NCBI RefSeq assembly: GCF_016741935.1
Contig: NZ_JAERRG010000002.1
Span: 1-64,000, forward strand
From: Streptomyces endocoffeicus
GTDB lineage: Bacteria > Actinomycetota > Actinomycetes > Streptomycetales > Streptomycetaceae
Length of the DNA: 64,000 nt
Reading direction: 5' to 3'
This document shows positions 34,113-42,142 of this stretch, one piece after another. The position numbers and the translations under genes were made by a program. How positions within the stretch are numbered: position 1 is the stretch's first letter; each line of letters opens with the position of its first letter. Below the pieces are notes generated by a model. It ran no database searches and was not told where the DNA came from. It saw only the letters and a list, made by a program, of their open reading frames with translations.

Positions 34113-34952
34113 ATGTTGGACCTCGGCTTGGAGGGGCGCACGGTCCTGGTCACCGGGGCCACCGGAGCCATCGGCAGCGCCGCCGCACGCGCCTTCGTGG
34201 AGCAGGGCGCCCGGGTCGCGCTCGCCTTCCGGCACCGCCGCGAGGCCGCCGAGGCGCTGGCCGTGGAGCTGTCCGGGCCGGACCGGGGCAGGGCCTTCGC
34301 CGTGCCGTACGCCCTGGACGACGCCGCGTCGCCGCGCTGGGTCGTGGCCGCCGTGGAGGAGCACTGGGGCGGGCTGGACGTGCTGGTGGCGGCCGCCCGG
34401 CGAAGGGGCGCGCGGCGCGAGCCGCACGCCCGGTTCGAGGACGTCCCGGAGGAGCACTGGCGGCCGCTCGTCGCCGACGCCTTCGCGCCCGCGATCCGCA
34501 CCGCCCAGTGGGCCGTCGCCGGGATGCGCAAGCGCGGCTGGGGCCGGATCGCGCTGGTGGCCCCGCCGCATGTGCCGGACGGCGACCCGGGCGGGGACCC
34601 TGGCGGGGAGTTCCACGCGGTGGCGCGGGCCGGGCTGCAAGGTCTGGTCCGCGGTCTGGTGGGCGAGGTGGGCCGGGACGGAGTGCTGATCAACGCCGTG
34701 TGCCCCGGGCCCACCCCGCCCGACCGGCCACCCACCCGGCCCGACCGGCCGCCGACCCCGCCCGACCGGCCGCCGACCCCGCCTGACCGGCCGCCCACCG
34801 TCCCCGAGGGCCTCACCACGCCCGAGGGCCCCACGACCCCCGAAAGCCCCACGACCACCCCCGAGGACATCGCCCGCGCTCTCGTCTTCCTGTGTTCGGC
34901 GGCCAACGGCGCGATCACCGGCGAGACGCTGACGCTCGCGGGGCGCCGCTGA
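34113..34952 (+). CDS. Degenerate short-chain dehydrogenase/reductase with Pro-rich insert
   Basis: A 279-residue SDR-like protein. The dinucleotide site is intact (VTGATGAIGSAAA), but none of the usual catalytic residues is visible: the NNAG position reads VAAARR, the catalytic Ser strand reads IALVAPPHV, and YxxxK is replaced by FHAVARAG. After NAVCPGP comes an insert of four PDRPPTx repeats and Thr/Pro/Glu-rich TTPE repeats before the normal end (IARALVFLCSAANGAITGETLTLAGRR). GAGGAGCGCCC precedes ATG 34113. It is probably not a normal reductase; a binding role or decay is possible. Confidence 0.8.
   Translation: MLDLGLEGRTVLVTGATGAIGSAAARAFVEQGARVALAFRHRREAAEALAVELSGPDRGRAFAVPYALDDAASPRWVVAAVEEHWGGLDVLVAAARRRGARREPHARFEDVPEEHWRPLVADAFAPAIRTAQWAVAGMRKRGWGRIALVAPPHVPDGDPGGDPGGEFHAVARAGLQGLVRGLVGEVGRDGVLINAVCPGPTPPDRPPTRPDRPPTPPDRPPTPPDRPPTVPEGLTTPEGPTTPESPTTTPEDIARALVFLCSAANGAITGETLTLAGRR
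34719..34802 (+). repeat. 21-bp tandem repeat (four units) inside the SDR gene
   Basis: Four head-to-tail units of the pattern CCCGACCGGCCGCCGACCCCG code PDRPPTx in the loop that normally covers the substrate. The middle two are identical, suggesting recent duplication. Confidence 0.85.
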
Positions 34953-35042
34953 GCCCGCCGGGGGTGCGAGGGGTCGGCTCGGTGTCATGTCCATCGGCCG
35001 GACGGGTCGGTCCGGCCGGCTCGACCTCTGCGGGAGGTGACC

Positions 35043-36356
35043 GTGCGCGTCCTGTTCACGACCTGGGCCTCGGGTGCCCATCTTGTCCCCATGGTGCCGC
35101 TGGCCCGCGCCCTGCTCGAGGCCGGGCACCAGGTGCGGGTCGCGGTGCCGTCCGAGTGCGCGGCGGCCGTCGCCCGCACCGGCCTGGTGCCGGTGCAGAT
35201 CGGCGCCCTGCCCATGGCGGTGGTCAGAGCGCCGGACGGGGCGCGCCGCCCGCGCGGCATCTGGCCCACGGACTGGCCGGTGCGGCCCGCCGCGCTCACC
35301 CCGGAGCAGCACGGTGTGCTGCGCGCGTGCGGCGACCGGCAGGTGCGGATCGCCGAGGCGATGGCCCAGGGCCTGGTGGCCTTCGCCCGCTGCTGGCAGC
35401 CGGAGCTGGTGGTGCACGACGCGGGCGCGTACGCGGGCACGGTGGCCGCGGGGGCGCTGGGCGTGCCCGCGGTCGGCCAGCTGTGGGGGAGCGCGGCCGT
35501 CCTGCGGCTGGACCGGCAGCGGCTCGAAGGCCCCCCGCTGCCCGGCTACGCCCGGCTGATGCGGCGTTACGGCGCCGATCCGGCGCGCGAGCCCGATCTG
35601 TGGCTCGATCCCTGTCCGCCGAGCCTCGCGCTGCCCTCGCGGGCGCGGCGGCTGCCGGTGCGCTTCGTACCGCACGACGGGACATCGCCGGATGAGACGC
35701 CGTCGCCGTACGAGGCCCGCCGCGCCGGGGCGCACCCCGGGCACCCCGGGCACCCCGGGCGCCACGAACACCTCGGGCGCCCCGGGCACCCCGGGCGCTA
35801 CGCCGCCGCGTCGAACGGGCGGCGCGGGCCGGGCGGCGGCCCCAGGCGCACCGGGCCGGTGCGGGTGTGCGCGGCGTGGGACGACGCCGGTGGTCCGCCG
35901 GACGCCGTACGGGCCGCGCTGTGGGCCGCCGAGGCGCGGGGCGTGGAGGTCGTCCGGGTGGGAAGCGCCGCCGAGGGGCGGCCGCCCGCCGGGCCGCTGC
36001 ACCGGGTGCTGCCGGGCTGCCGGGCGCTGCTCCACCAGGGCGGGGGCGCGGCGGTGCTGGCCGCCGCCATGGCCGGGGTGCCGCAACTGGTCGTCGCGCC
36101 CCGCCTGGAGCACCAGCTGAACGGGGTGCGGCTGGCCCGGGCGGGTGCCGGGATGTATCTGCCCGCCGACGCCCTCGACGCCGCCCGGCCCGGGGCGCGG
36201 GCGGCGGGCGCCCGGCTGGCCCTGGATCTGTTCGCGTTGCTGGAGCGGCCCTCGTACGCCGCGGCGGCGCACGCCCTGCGCCGGGAGGCGCTCGCGATGC
36301 CCGGCCCGGACAAGGCGGTGCGGGCGGTCATCCGGCTCGCGGGCCCGGCGGTGTGA
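35043..36356 (+). CDS. GT1-family glycosyltransferase
   Basis: A 437-residue glycosyltransferase of the macrolide/aglycone type (GT-B fold). The N-terminus VRVLFTTWASGAHLVPMVPLARALLEAGHQV and the C-terminal nucleotide-sugar site LLHQGGGAAVLAAAMAGVPQLVVAP...LEHQLN are typical. GGGAGG five bases before GTG 35043 favours this start over GTG 35037. The interdomain linker is enlarged by a PGH-rich tandem repeat (coded about 35735-35800). It likely transfers an activated sugar to a natural product; acceptor unknown. It ends shortly before a tRNA gene. Confidence 0.85.
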   Translation: MRVLFTTWASGAHLVPMVPLARALLEAGHQVRVAVPSECAAAVARTGLVPVQIGALPMAVVRAPDGARRPRGIWPTDWPVRPAALTPEQHGVLRACGDRQVRIAEAMAQGLVAFARCWQPELVVHDAGAYAGTVAAGALGVPAVGQLWGSAAVLRLDRQRLEGPPLPGYARLMRRYGADPAREPDLWLDPCPPSLALPSRARRLPVRFVPHDGTSPDETPSPYEARRAGAHPGHPGHPGRHEHLGRPGHPGRYAAASNGRRGPGGGPRRTGPVRVCAAWDDAGGPPDAVRAALWAAEARGVEVVRVGSAAEGRPPAGPLHRVLPGCRALLHQGGGAAVLAAAMAGVPQLVVAPRLEHQLNGVRLARAGAGMYLPADALDAARPGARAAGARLALDLFALLERPSYAAAAHALRREALAMPGPDKAVRAVIRLAGPAV

Positions 36357-36392
36357 GTTCGCCGCCACGCGCGACCTGTGTCGCCGGGCCAC

Positions 36393-36428
36393 GCGAAAGG
36401 CCCCCCACCGAAGTGGGAGGCCTTTCGC
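36393..36428. terminator. Hairpin between glycosyltransferase gene and second tRNA-Lys
   Basis: Arms of 16 bp (GCGAAAGGCC... and ...GGCCTTTCGC) with one mismatch and loop CGAA. Convergent genes on both sides; probable shared terminator. Confidence 0.75.
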
Positions 36429-36434
36429 TGTCTG

Positions 36435-36508
36435 TGCGCCGCCAGGGACTCGAACCCCGGACCCGCTGATTAAGAGTCAGCTGCTCTAACCAACTGAGCT
36501 AGCGGCGC
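36435..36508 (-). tRNA. tRNA-Lys (anticodon CTT), second copy
   Basis: Base for base identical to the tRNA at 4213-4286, in the same orientation and also without an encoded CCA. Flanks differ apart from a few bases on each side. Confidence 0.97.
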
Positions 36509-36564
36509 CTGCTGACGTAGGAGACCTTAGCACCCGGACGCCATGGAGTGAAAATCGATAAGTT

Positions 36565-37161
36565 TCAGCCCGGAAAGGCGGCGGGTGCGCTGGTCACAGC
36601 CGTGCCGACAAGATCACCACCGGCGGTGCGGGCCGCCCTCACACAGGCCCACAGCAGTACCTCGGGGCCGGGCAGCCAGGGGCCGCGGACATCGGGCGCG
36701 ACCAGCCAGCGCGGCGACGGCATCGAGGCGGACTCCCGGGTTCCGGACTCTTGGGTTCCGGGGTCCGGCGGGAACAGCGGCGGCACGGTCACCGCGTCGC
36801 CCCGGCCGTAGCAGAGCAGCGGGGGAGCGGCCGCGCCCCACTCCTCCCAGCCGAGCAGCGCGGGCAGCCGCTGGGCGGTCCCCGGGGTGGCGAAGAGCAT
36901 GACCCGGCCGCCCTGGGCCGCGACCGGTCCGGTGCCGGGGCCGTCGGTCCATAACCGGCCCACCACCCGGCGGCCGAAGAGCGCGTCCATGCTGATCACG
37001 TCGAACGCCGTGCCGCACGGCAGCGTCACCGGGGCGGTCGGGGCGGCGGCCCACAGGGCCTGCACACCGCGCGGGGAGGCGCTGGCCGAGGCGAGCCAGT
37101 CCGCGCCTGCCGGGGTAACGAAGGCGGCGGTGTGAAGTGAGTCCTGCGGCGATCTGCTCAT
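36565..37161 (-). CDS. Conserved hypothetical protein
   Basis: A 198-residue protein with no membrane segment. GGTGGAAAC before ATG and consistent codon use make it a real gene. It has a GC-rich, Ala/Pro-rich sequence with conserved-looking patches AAFVTPAGADWLASAS, LPCGTAFDVISMDALFGRRV and RWLVAPDVRGPWLPGPEVLLWACVRAA. The first patches recall short actinobacterial proteins annotated as bifunctional primase/polymerase N-terminal-like; the catalytic acids of that fold are not recognisable, so I leave it unassigned. Confidence 0.7.
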   Translation of the reverse strand: MSRSPQDSLHTAAFVTPAGADWLASASASPRGVQALWAAAPTAPVTLPCGTAFDVISMDALFGRRVVGRLWTDGPGTGPVAAQGGRVMLFATPGTAQRLPALLGWEEWGAAAPPLLCYGRGDAVTVPPLFPPDPGTQESGTRESASMPSPRWLVAPDVRGPWLPGPEVLLWACVRAARTAGGDLVGTAVTSAPAAFPG

Positions 37162-37275
37162 GTTTCCACCTTTACCGCCAGCGCTGACGGTGTAGAGAGA
37201 TGAGACAAAACCGGGACATCGGATGGCGGTATCGGGTACCTTCCCGCCGCATATGCCTCGGGCTCACGCCTGCCG

Positions 37276-37641
37276 TCAGTCCAGCACCTCGCCGCCCCGC
37301 ATCAGCTCACGACCGAATTCGACCATCTTCTTGGCGTAGTCCTCGGTCCACTCGGCACGCTCGGCGATCACGGCGGCGGTCAGCCGATCGAACCGCCTCG
37401 GGTCGGCGAGCTGCGCGGCCGCCATCGCCTGGAACTCCATGGCCCGGTCCGTCGCCGCGCGGAACGCCAGCACCAACTCCGTCGAGCGGGACAGCAGCTC
37501 ACGCGGGTCTTCGATCGACTCCAGGTCGAAGAAGTGCGCCTCGTCCGACGCGGCGGCGGCCGGTTCGAAGAGCAGGGGCGCGGGCTTCAGCCGCCGGGGC
37601 GCGGAGCCGTGCCGGCCGTGAGCCGAATCCGGCTCGGGCAT
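37276..37641 (-). CDS. Small hypothetical protein
   Basis: A 121-residue protein, disordered at first (MPEPDSAHGRHGSAPRR) and then helical and charged (ELVLAFRAATDRAMEFQAMAAAQLADPRRFDRL; AEWTEDYAKKMVEFGRELM). AGGAGGAGAGATCAC upstream of ATG 37641 supports the start; the open frame runs further but without support. No known domain recognised; the helical half could be a protein-interaction hairpin. Confidence 0.7.
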   Translation of the reverse strand: MPEPDSAHGRHGSAPRRLKPAPLLFEPAAAASDEAHFFDLESIEDPRELLSRSTELVLAFRAATDRAMEFQAMAAAQLADPRRFDRLTAAVIAERAEWTEDYAKKMVEFGRELMRGGEVLD

Positions 37642-37853
37642 GTGATCTCTCCTCCTGGCTCGTGAGACACGTACGGTTCGCGGGTCTTGTCGTCTCCATT
37701 GTCGCGCGTAGGGCAAGGGCGCCCCCGCCGTACGCCGCCGACCTGGGGTCTCTCCCCACCCCGCCGCCCCCTGAACCATGGCCGCACCCCTCACCCCGGT
37801 GACGCACCGTACAGCCAGGCCCTTACGACATCTGGGACGCCTCCCTCACACCC

Positions 37854-39239
37854 TTACGGTCGCCATGCCACCCGGTGCTCGGACAGGTGCGCCAGCACCG
37901 CGTGATTCGCCTCCCAGCCGTCCGGGAACTTCACCGTGACGCCCAGCTGCACCGGCTCCGTGGACGGGTGCTCGTCCAGCAGCTCGGCCACCCCCGCCCG
38001 GCACACCACCACACACGCCTGCCGGTGCCGCGACGCCAGCACGCACAACCGCCCTGTCTCCAGGTGGAAGGCCGTGGCATCCGGCCGCCCCGACAGCGGG
38101 TGCAGCACGACCGTGACATCGAACTCACGCCCTTGGAGGCGATTGGCGGTGTCGACGGTGACACCGGAGACCCCGAGCCCCGCCAGCGCCGCCCGGACCG
38201 CCGCCGCCTGGTCCCGGTGCGCCGTGCCCACCGCGATCCGGTCCGCCGCGACCGGCTGCGGCTCGTCGGACCGCTCGCTGACCGCCACCGCGCCCCGGTC
38301 CAGCAGCCGCCGCACCACCTGGGCCACGGCCGCCACCGCCTCCGGGTCGGTGCGCGGAGTGCGCCGGGCGGGCAGCTCCAGCAGCCCCCAGCCGGACGCG
38401 GCGGCCTCGTCCAGCACCCGGTCGGGGCCCGAGCCGTCGGAGGCCACCCCGAAGCTCAGCCGCCGCTCGCCGTGGCCGGTGCCGCTGCGGAAGGGCGTGT
38501 ACGGGTAGAACGCGTGCGAGACCAGCGGCGCGGCCGAGGCCGGGAGCCGCCAGGAGACCGGCAGCCGGTGCTGCGGAAGCCGCGGATTGTGGGCGAGCAG
38601 AGTGGTGACCGCGCTCGCCGACGGGTCGTACGACAGCCCCGCCCACTGGTCGGCGCCCACCACGCTGAACGGGTCCAGCTGCCCCGGGTCGCCCACGAAC
38701 AGCGCCCGCTCGAACAGCCCGGCGACCGCCAGCAGCGCGTCGGAGCGCATCTGGTATGCCTCGTCCACGATCGCGTGCCGCCACGGCTCGACGTTTTTGA
38801 TGTGCGCCCACTTCGCGGCCGTGGAGACCACGATGTCGAGCCCGGCGAGGTCGGCGATCTTCGCGGAGGCGCGGACCGACGCATGACCGTCGAGCAACGG
38901 GTCGTACGGATGCGGATCGCTGCTGTGCAGCCGCCCCACCGGGAGGTCGGGGTCCGCCGTGGCCAGCCGGTCCACCAGATCGTCCACCTGGGCGTTGGTC
39001 TGCGCGACCACCATCAGCGGCCGCCCGGCGGCGGCCAGCTCCCGCGCCGCCCGCACCACCAGCGTCGACTTGCCCGCACCGGGCGGGGAGTCCACGACGA
39101 CGCCGCGGTCCGCTCCGTGCAGCGTGTCGTGCAGGATCGCCTCGGTGGCCCGCGCCGCGGCGGCCGACGGGTCGAACGGCTCGCCCGCGCGGGCACGGCC
39201 CGGGTGGGCCGCGGCGGCGGCCGGGTCCGCGCCGATCAC
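37854..39239 (-). CDS. Superfamily 1 helicase-like ATPase
   Basis: A 461-residue ATPase of the UvrD/Dna2-like SF1 type. Walker A is VVDSPPGAGKSTLVV; the DE-box motif II is HAIVDEAYQM; motif III GDPGQLDPFS; late motifs VDTANRLQGREFDVTVV and LCVLASRHRQACVVV match motifs V and VI (Arg finger). It is short for a helicase and lacks large accessory domains. GTG 39239 overlaps the stop of the upstream gene as GTGA, so the longer frame to 39386 is rejected. It is the last gene of a three-gene operon with a Cas4-like nuclease. Confidence 0.85.
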   Translation of the reverse strand: MIGADPAAAAAHPGRARAGEPFDPSAAAARATEAILHDTLHGADRGVVVDSPPGAGKSTLVVRAARELAAAGRPLMVVAQTNAQVDDLVDRLATADPDLPVGRLHSSDPHPYDPLLDGHASVRASAKIADLAGLDIVVSTAAKWAHIKNVEPWRHAIVDEAYQMRSDALLAVAGLFERALFVGDPGQLDPFSVVGADQWAGLSYDPSASAVTTLLAHNPRLPQHRLPVSWRLPASAAPLVSHAFYPYTPFRSGTGHGERRLSFGVASDGSGPDRVLDEAAASGWGLLELPARRTPRTDPEAVAAVAQVVRRLLDRGAVAVSERSDEPQPVAADRIAVGTAHRDQAAAVRAALAGLGVSGVTVDTANRLQGREFDVTVVLHPLSGRPDATAFHLETGRLCVLASRHRQACVVVCRAGVAELLDEHPSTEPVQLGVTVKFPDGWEANHAVLAHLSEHRVAWRP

Positions 39240-40942
39240 AGATAGTCCTCCTCGGTCATCGGGTCGGGCTGGGGGCCCTGGGCCGGGGCGGCGGCGTCCG
39301 GCGGGCCGCCGTGGGTCCATGGGGTGCTCTCCGCGTCGGGCAGCTCGGGGCCGCCGCGCGGGGCGTGCTCGAACAGCGTCCAGCACACCCGGTCGCCCTT
39401 CTCGGGCACCGTGCCCGGCTCGGGCTGCTTGCCCCGGCCCATCCCGCCGGTCAGCCGCACCACCAGCGCGCGGCGCGGGCCGTCGGCATCGCCCGGACTA
39501 TCCGCATTGCGCGGGCTGTCCGCATCGCCCCGGCCCTCCACGGCATCGGCTCCGTCGGCCTCGTCGGCCTCCTCGGACCCGTCAGCGCCGTCCAGGTCCG
39601 CGAGACCGGCGAACTCCCCGCTCTGCGCCCTGCCGTCGGCCGTGACCCGGTGCAGCTTGACCCGCTCGGCCAGGTGCGGACGGTCCTCGGTGCGGATCGT
39701 GACCAGCGGGCGCGGACGCGGCACCTTGGCGTCCGACCAGGCCATCTCCACATCGATCACCTCGCCCGCGAATGCCTCACCGGCCAGCCGCCGCCCCGCC
39801 ATGACCAGCGGATCGTCCAGCGCCTCATGGGCGTCCAGCTGGGCCTGCGCGGTCTCGCGCGCGGCGAGCTTCTGCGCCGCCGTCACCGCGTCGTCCAGCT
39901 TGGGCTGCGGCGGTTCCCCGGCCCGGACCCGGTCCCGGTGGCCGGTGTAGGACCAGCGGTCCCGCTTCCAGCGGTCGGCCACCCGCGCGCCCTCCGGGAG
40001 GGCGCGCAGCAGATCCACCCCGCGCCACAGCGCGTCCCAGGTGGGCCGCAGCTGCGACTCGATCAGCCCGCGCAGCTCCGCCTCGGCGAGCCGCAGCCGC
40101 GCCGCGCCCCCGGCCACGCCCTGTGACGCCTCGGCGCGGGCCGCGTCGTAGCGGGACATCGCCGGGGCCAGCAGCTTGTTGTCGAAGGCGGGGTCGGTGG
40201 CCGGTCCGGCGGGCGGACAGCTCAGCCGGCCGTCCTCGTCCCGCTCCGACTCCGCCCGCAGCGCCGCCTCCGCCCCCGGCACGCCCTCCGGGGGGTCGAT
40301 CCAGGCGAGCAGCGAGCCCAGGTGCTGATCCTCGAGATTGCTCTGTCCGGTCGCCCAGTGACGGCTCAGCAGCTCGGTGAGCGACAGCAGCAGACAGGAG
40401 CCGGGCACCCGCGCCCGCTCCCCGTAGTGGGTCAGCCAGCGGCCCAGCAGCGGTACGCGCGCGGGCGCCGGGAAGGGCGTCTCCGGGTCCTGCTCGGCGG
40501 TCCGCCGGAACCGCATCGACCGGCCCAGCAGCCGGACGAACGCCACGCCCGCGGCGCTGGGCACCAGCAGCTGCGGCGCGTCCGCACAGAGCTCGACCTG
40601 GACCGGCACCTTCTTACCGGTCTCGGGATCGGTCTCCTTGCGCTCCTCCAGCTCGACCTCGTCCCCGTACGAGTCCAGATACGGCTGGATCTCCTCCGCG
40701 AGCTCGGCGAGGAACGCGAACCGCAGGTCGCGGTCGCGCGGCTGGGCCACGATCAGCAGCCGTGGCGCGTCCCGGTCGGTGCCCACCAGCGCCCCGAGCG
40801 GCGCCCCCGCCTCACCCGCGGTGGTGAGCGGGACGAACGCCAGCGGACGCTCCGAGAGATGGCGGTGGCGCACGGTGGTCAGGGGCTGGGCCCGCCCCTC
40901 CCGGACCGCCTCCATCCGGGCCAGGGTGCTGATCAGCGACAT
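39236..40942 (-). CDS. Unknown protein in nuclease-helicase operon
   Basis: A 568-residue cytosolic protein with no domain I recognise. It starts MSLISTLARMEAVREGRAQPLTTVRHRHLSERPLAF-like; the central region holds charged helical sequence (DAVTAAQKLAARETAQAQLDAH), followed by an acidic insert rich in Asp/Glu/Ala and DADSPRNADSPGDADGPR repeats (coded about 39475-39610). The last part predicts beta strands. It overlaps both neighbours by about 10 and 4 bp, which shows tight coupling with a nuclease and a helicase; a DNA-binding or bridging subunit is inferred. Confidence 0.8.
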   Translation of the reverse strand: MSLISTLARMEAVREGRAQPLTTVRHRHLSERPLAFVPLTTAGEAGAPLGALVGTDRDAPRLLIVAQPRDRDLRFAFLAELAEEIQPYLDSYGDEVELEERKETDPETGKKVPVQVELCADAPQLLVPSAAGVAFVRLLGRSMRFRRTAEQDPETPFPAPARVPLLGRWLTHYGERARVPGSCLLLSLTELLSRHWATGQSNLEDQHLGSLLAWIDPPEGVPGAEAALRAESERDEDGRLSCPPAGPATDPAFDNKLLAPAMSRYDAARAEASQGVAGGAARLRLAEAELRGLIESQLRPTWDALWRGVDLLRALPEGARVADRWKRDRWSYTGHRDRVRAGEPPQPKLDDAVTAAQKLAARETAQAQLDAHEALDDPLVMAGRRLAGEAFAGEVIDVEMAWSDAKVPRPRPLVTIRTEDRPHLAERVKLHRVTADGRAQSGEFAGLADLDGADGSEEADEADGADAVEGRGDADSPRNADSPGDADGPRRALVVRLTGGMGRGKQPEPGTVPEKGDRVCWTLFEHAPRGGPELPDAESTPWTHGGPPDAAAPAQGPQPDPMTEEDYL

Positions 40943-42111
40943 GCCACCGCCTCGGGGCGGGACGCGAGCGCCTCCGCGCGCAGGGCCGCCGCGCGGCGCA
41001 GGGCGTCCACGGCGGGGTCACCGCTGGGAGCCTCGTCGGCGGGGCCGTGCATGGCGGCCGTAAGGACGGCGTCCACGGTAGTGAGCCCGCCCAGCTCGCC
41101 CCGGACGCCACGGCCCAGCGCCTCGACCTGTCCCGCCGCGCGGGACCGCGTCCGGCAGTGGGCGGCCAGCTCACAGGTGGACAGGCACTCCGGCGCGTAC
41201 GCCGCGTCGACCGTGTCCACGGCGGCCGTGAGCTCCTCGGCCGGCCGGGTCGGGAGCCGGCCGTCGTCGGTGAGCCGGAGGTCGAAGGTGGTGCCCTCGG
41301 GGAGGGCGGCGGCGATCTCCTCGATCCGGGTCAGCCGGTCCAGCTGCCGCCGGGTGACCGCCAGCTGCTTGCGCACATCGACCAGCTCGGCGGTCGGCAG
41401 GTTGGAGAAGTCCTTGGGGCACACGAGCAGCGCCTGACGCCGCACCCGGGCCCGTACGGGAGCGCGGTCCGCCCTGTCCGCCGCCTCCGTTACCTCCGCC
41501 GCCTCCGTCGGATCCGCCGCGTCGCCGCCCTCCTCGGGCTCGCCGATCATCGACGCCACCCGCTCCAGCGCCAGCGTGTAGACCGCCGACTGCCGGGCGG
41601 CCGCGCCCACCTTGGCAGGGTCGGCGGAGCCGTCCACCATGGGGAAGGACTTGATCTCGATGACCGTCCACGACCCGTCGGGGTGGACCACGACCGCGTC
41701 CGGCTCCAGGAAGGCGGGCGACCCCGCGACGTCCAGGCTCACCATCGGATGGTCCAGCAGCGCCCAGCCCCCCGCCTCCGTGGCCTCCCGCAGCGCGAGC
41801 GCCGTACGGGCGGTACGGCCCTGCGGTCCGGGCGCGGTCAGATCGGGGGTCGCGACGGCGCCGGGGCCGGGCGGCTCCGAGCCGTCGCGCAGCCGCTCGT
41901 GCAGCAGCCGCACCAGATCCGCGCCGCCGTCGGCCTTGACCCGGGCCTCGAAGGAGTTGCCGCGCTGATGAGCGAACTGCGACTGCCCGAAGTTCGCGGG
42001 AGCCCCCAGGGCCTGCGCCAGCGCGCCCTTGTCGACTCCGGCCCCGTCCAGCAGCGCGCGGCGGCGGCAGCCCGGGTTGGCGGCCAGCGCCGCCAGCGCT
42101 CGGGCGTCCAT
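40933..42111 (-). CDS. Cas4/RecB-like Fe-S PD-(D/E)XK nuclease
   Basis: A protein of about 392 residues (from ATG 42111) with the features of Fe-S nucleases of the Cas4/Dna2/AddB group: an N-terminal cysteine (AANPGCRRR), RGNSFEARV, the active site PDAVVVHPDGSWTVIEIKSF (Asp ... E-I-K), then QSAVYTLALERV and a C-terminal Cys cluster ECLSTCELAAHC (C-x3-C-x5-C). Four cysteines would bind a 4Fe-4S cluster. The frame is open back to 42360, overlapping the PAP2 gene by over 200 bp; ATG 42111 avoids the overlap but has no clear ribosome binding site, so the start is uncertain. First gene of an operon with an unknown protein and an SF1 helicase. Confidence 0.8.
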   Translation of the reverse strand: MDARALAALAANPGCRRRALLDGAGVDKGALAQALGAPANFGQSQFAHQRGNSFEARVKADGGADLVRLLHERLRDGSEPPGPGAVATPDLTAPGPQGRTARTALALREATEAGGWALLDHPMVSLDVAGSPAFLEPDAVVVHPDGSWTVIEIKSFPMVDGSADPAKVGAAARQSAVYTLALERVASMIGEPEEGGDAADPTEAAEVTEAADRADRAPVRARVRRQALLVCPKDFSNLPTAELVDVRKQLAVTRRQLDRLTRIEEIAAALPEGTTFDLRLTDDGRLPTRPAEELTAAVDTVDAAYAPECLSTCELAAHCRTRSRAAGQVEALGRGVRGELGGLTTVDAVLTAAMHGPADEAPSGDPAVDALRRAAALRAEALASRPEAVACR

Positions 42112-42142
42112 CGGACGGGGAGCGGTGGCCGGGCCGCGCAGC

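Noticed and set aside
34719..34802. Tandem repeats as a CRISPR array
   Set aside because: The units are contiguous without unique spacers and code in-frame peptide repeats.
4213..36508. The interval between the two tRNA-Lys genes as an integrated element
   Set aside because: No integrase, excisionase, replication or transfer gene is seen, and full-length identical tRNAs need no insertion to explain them. Kept only as a low-interest observation.
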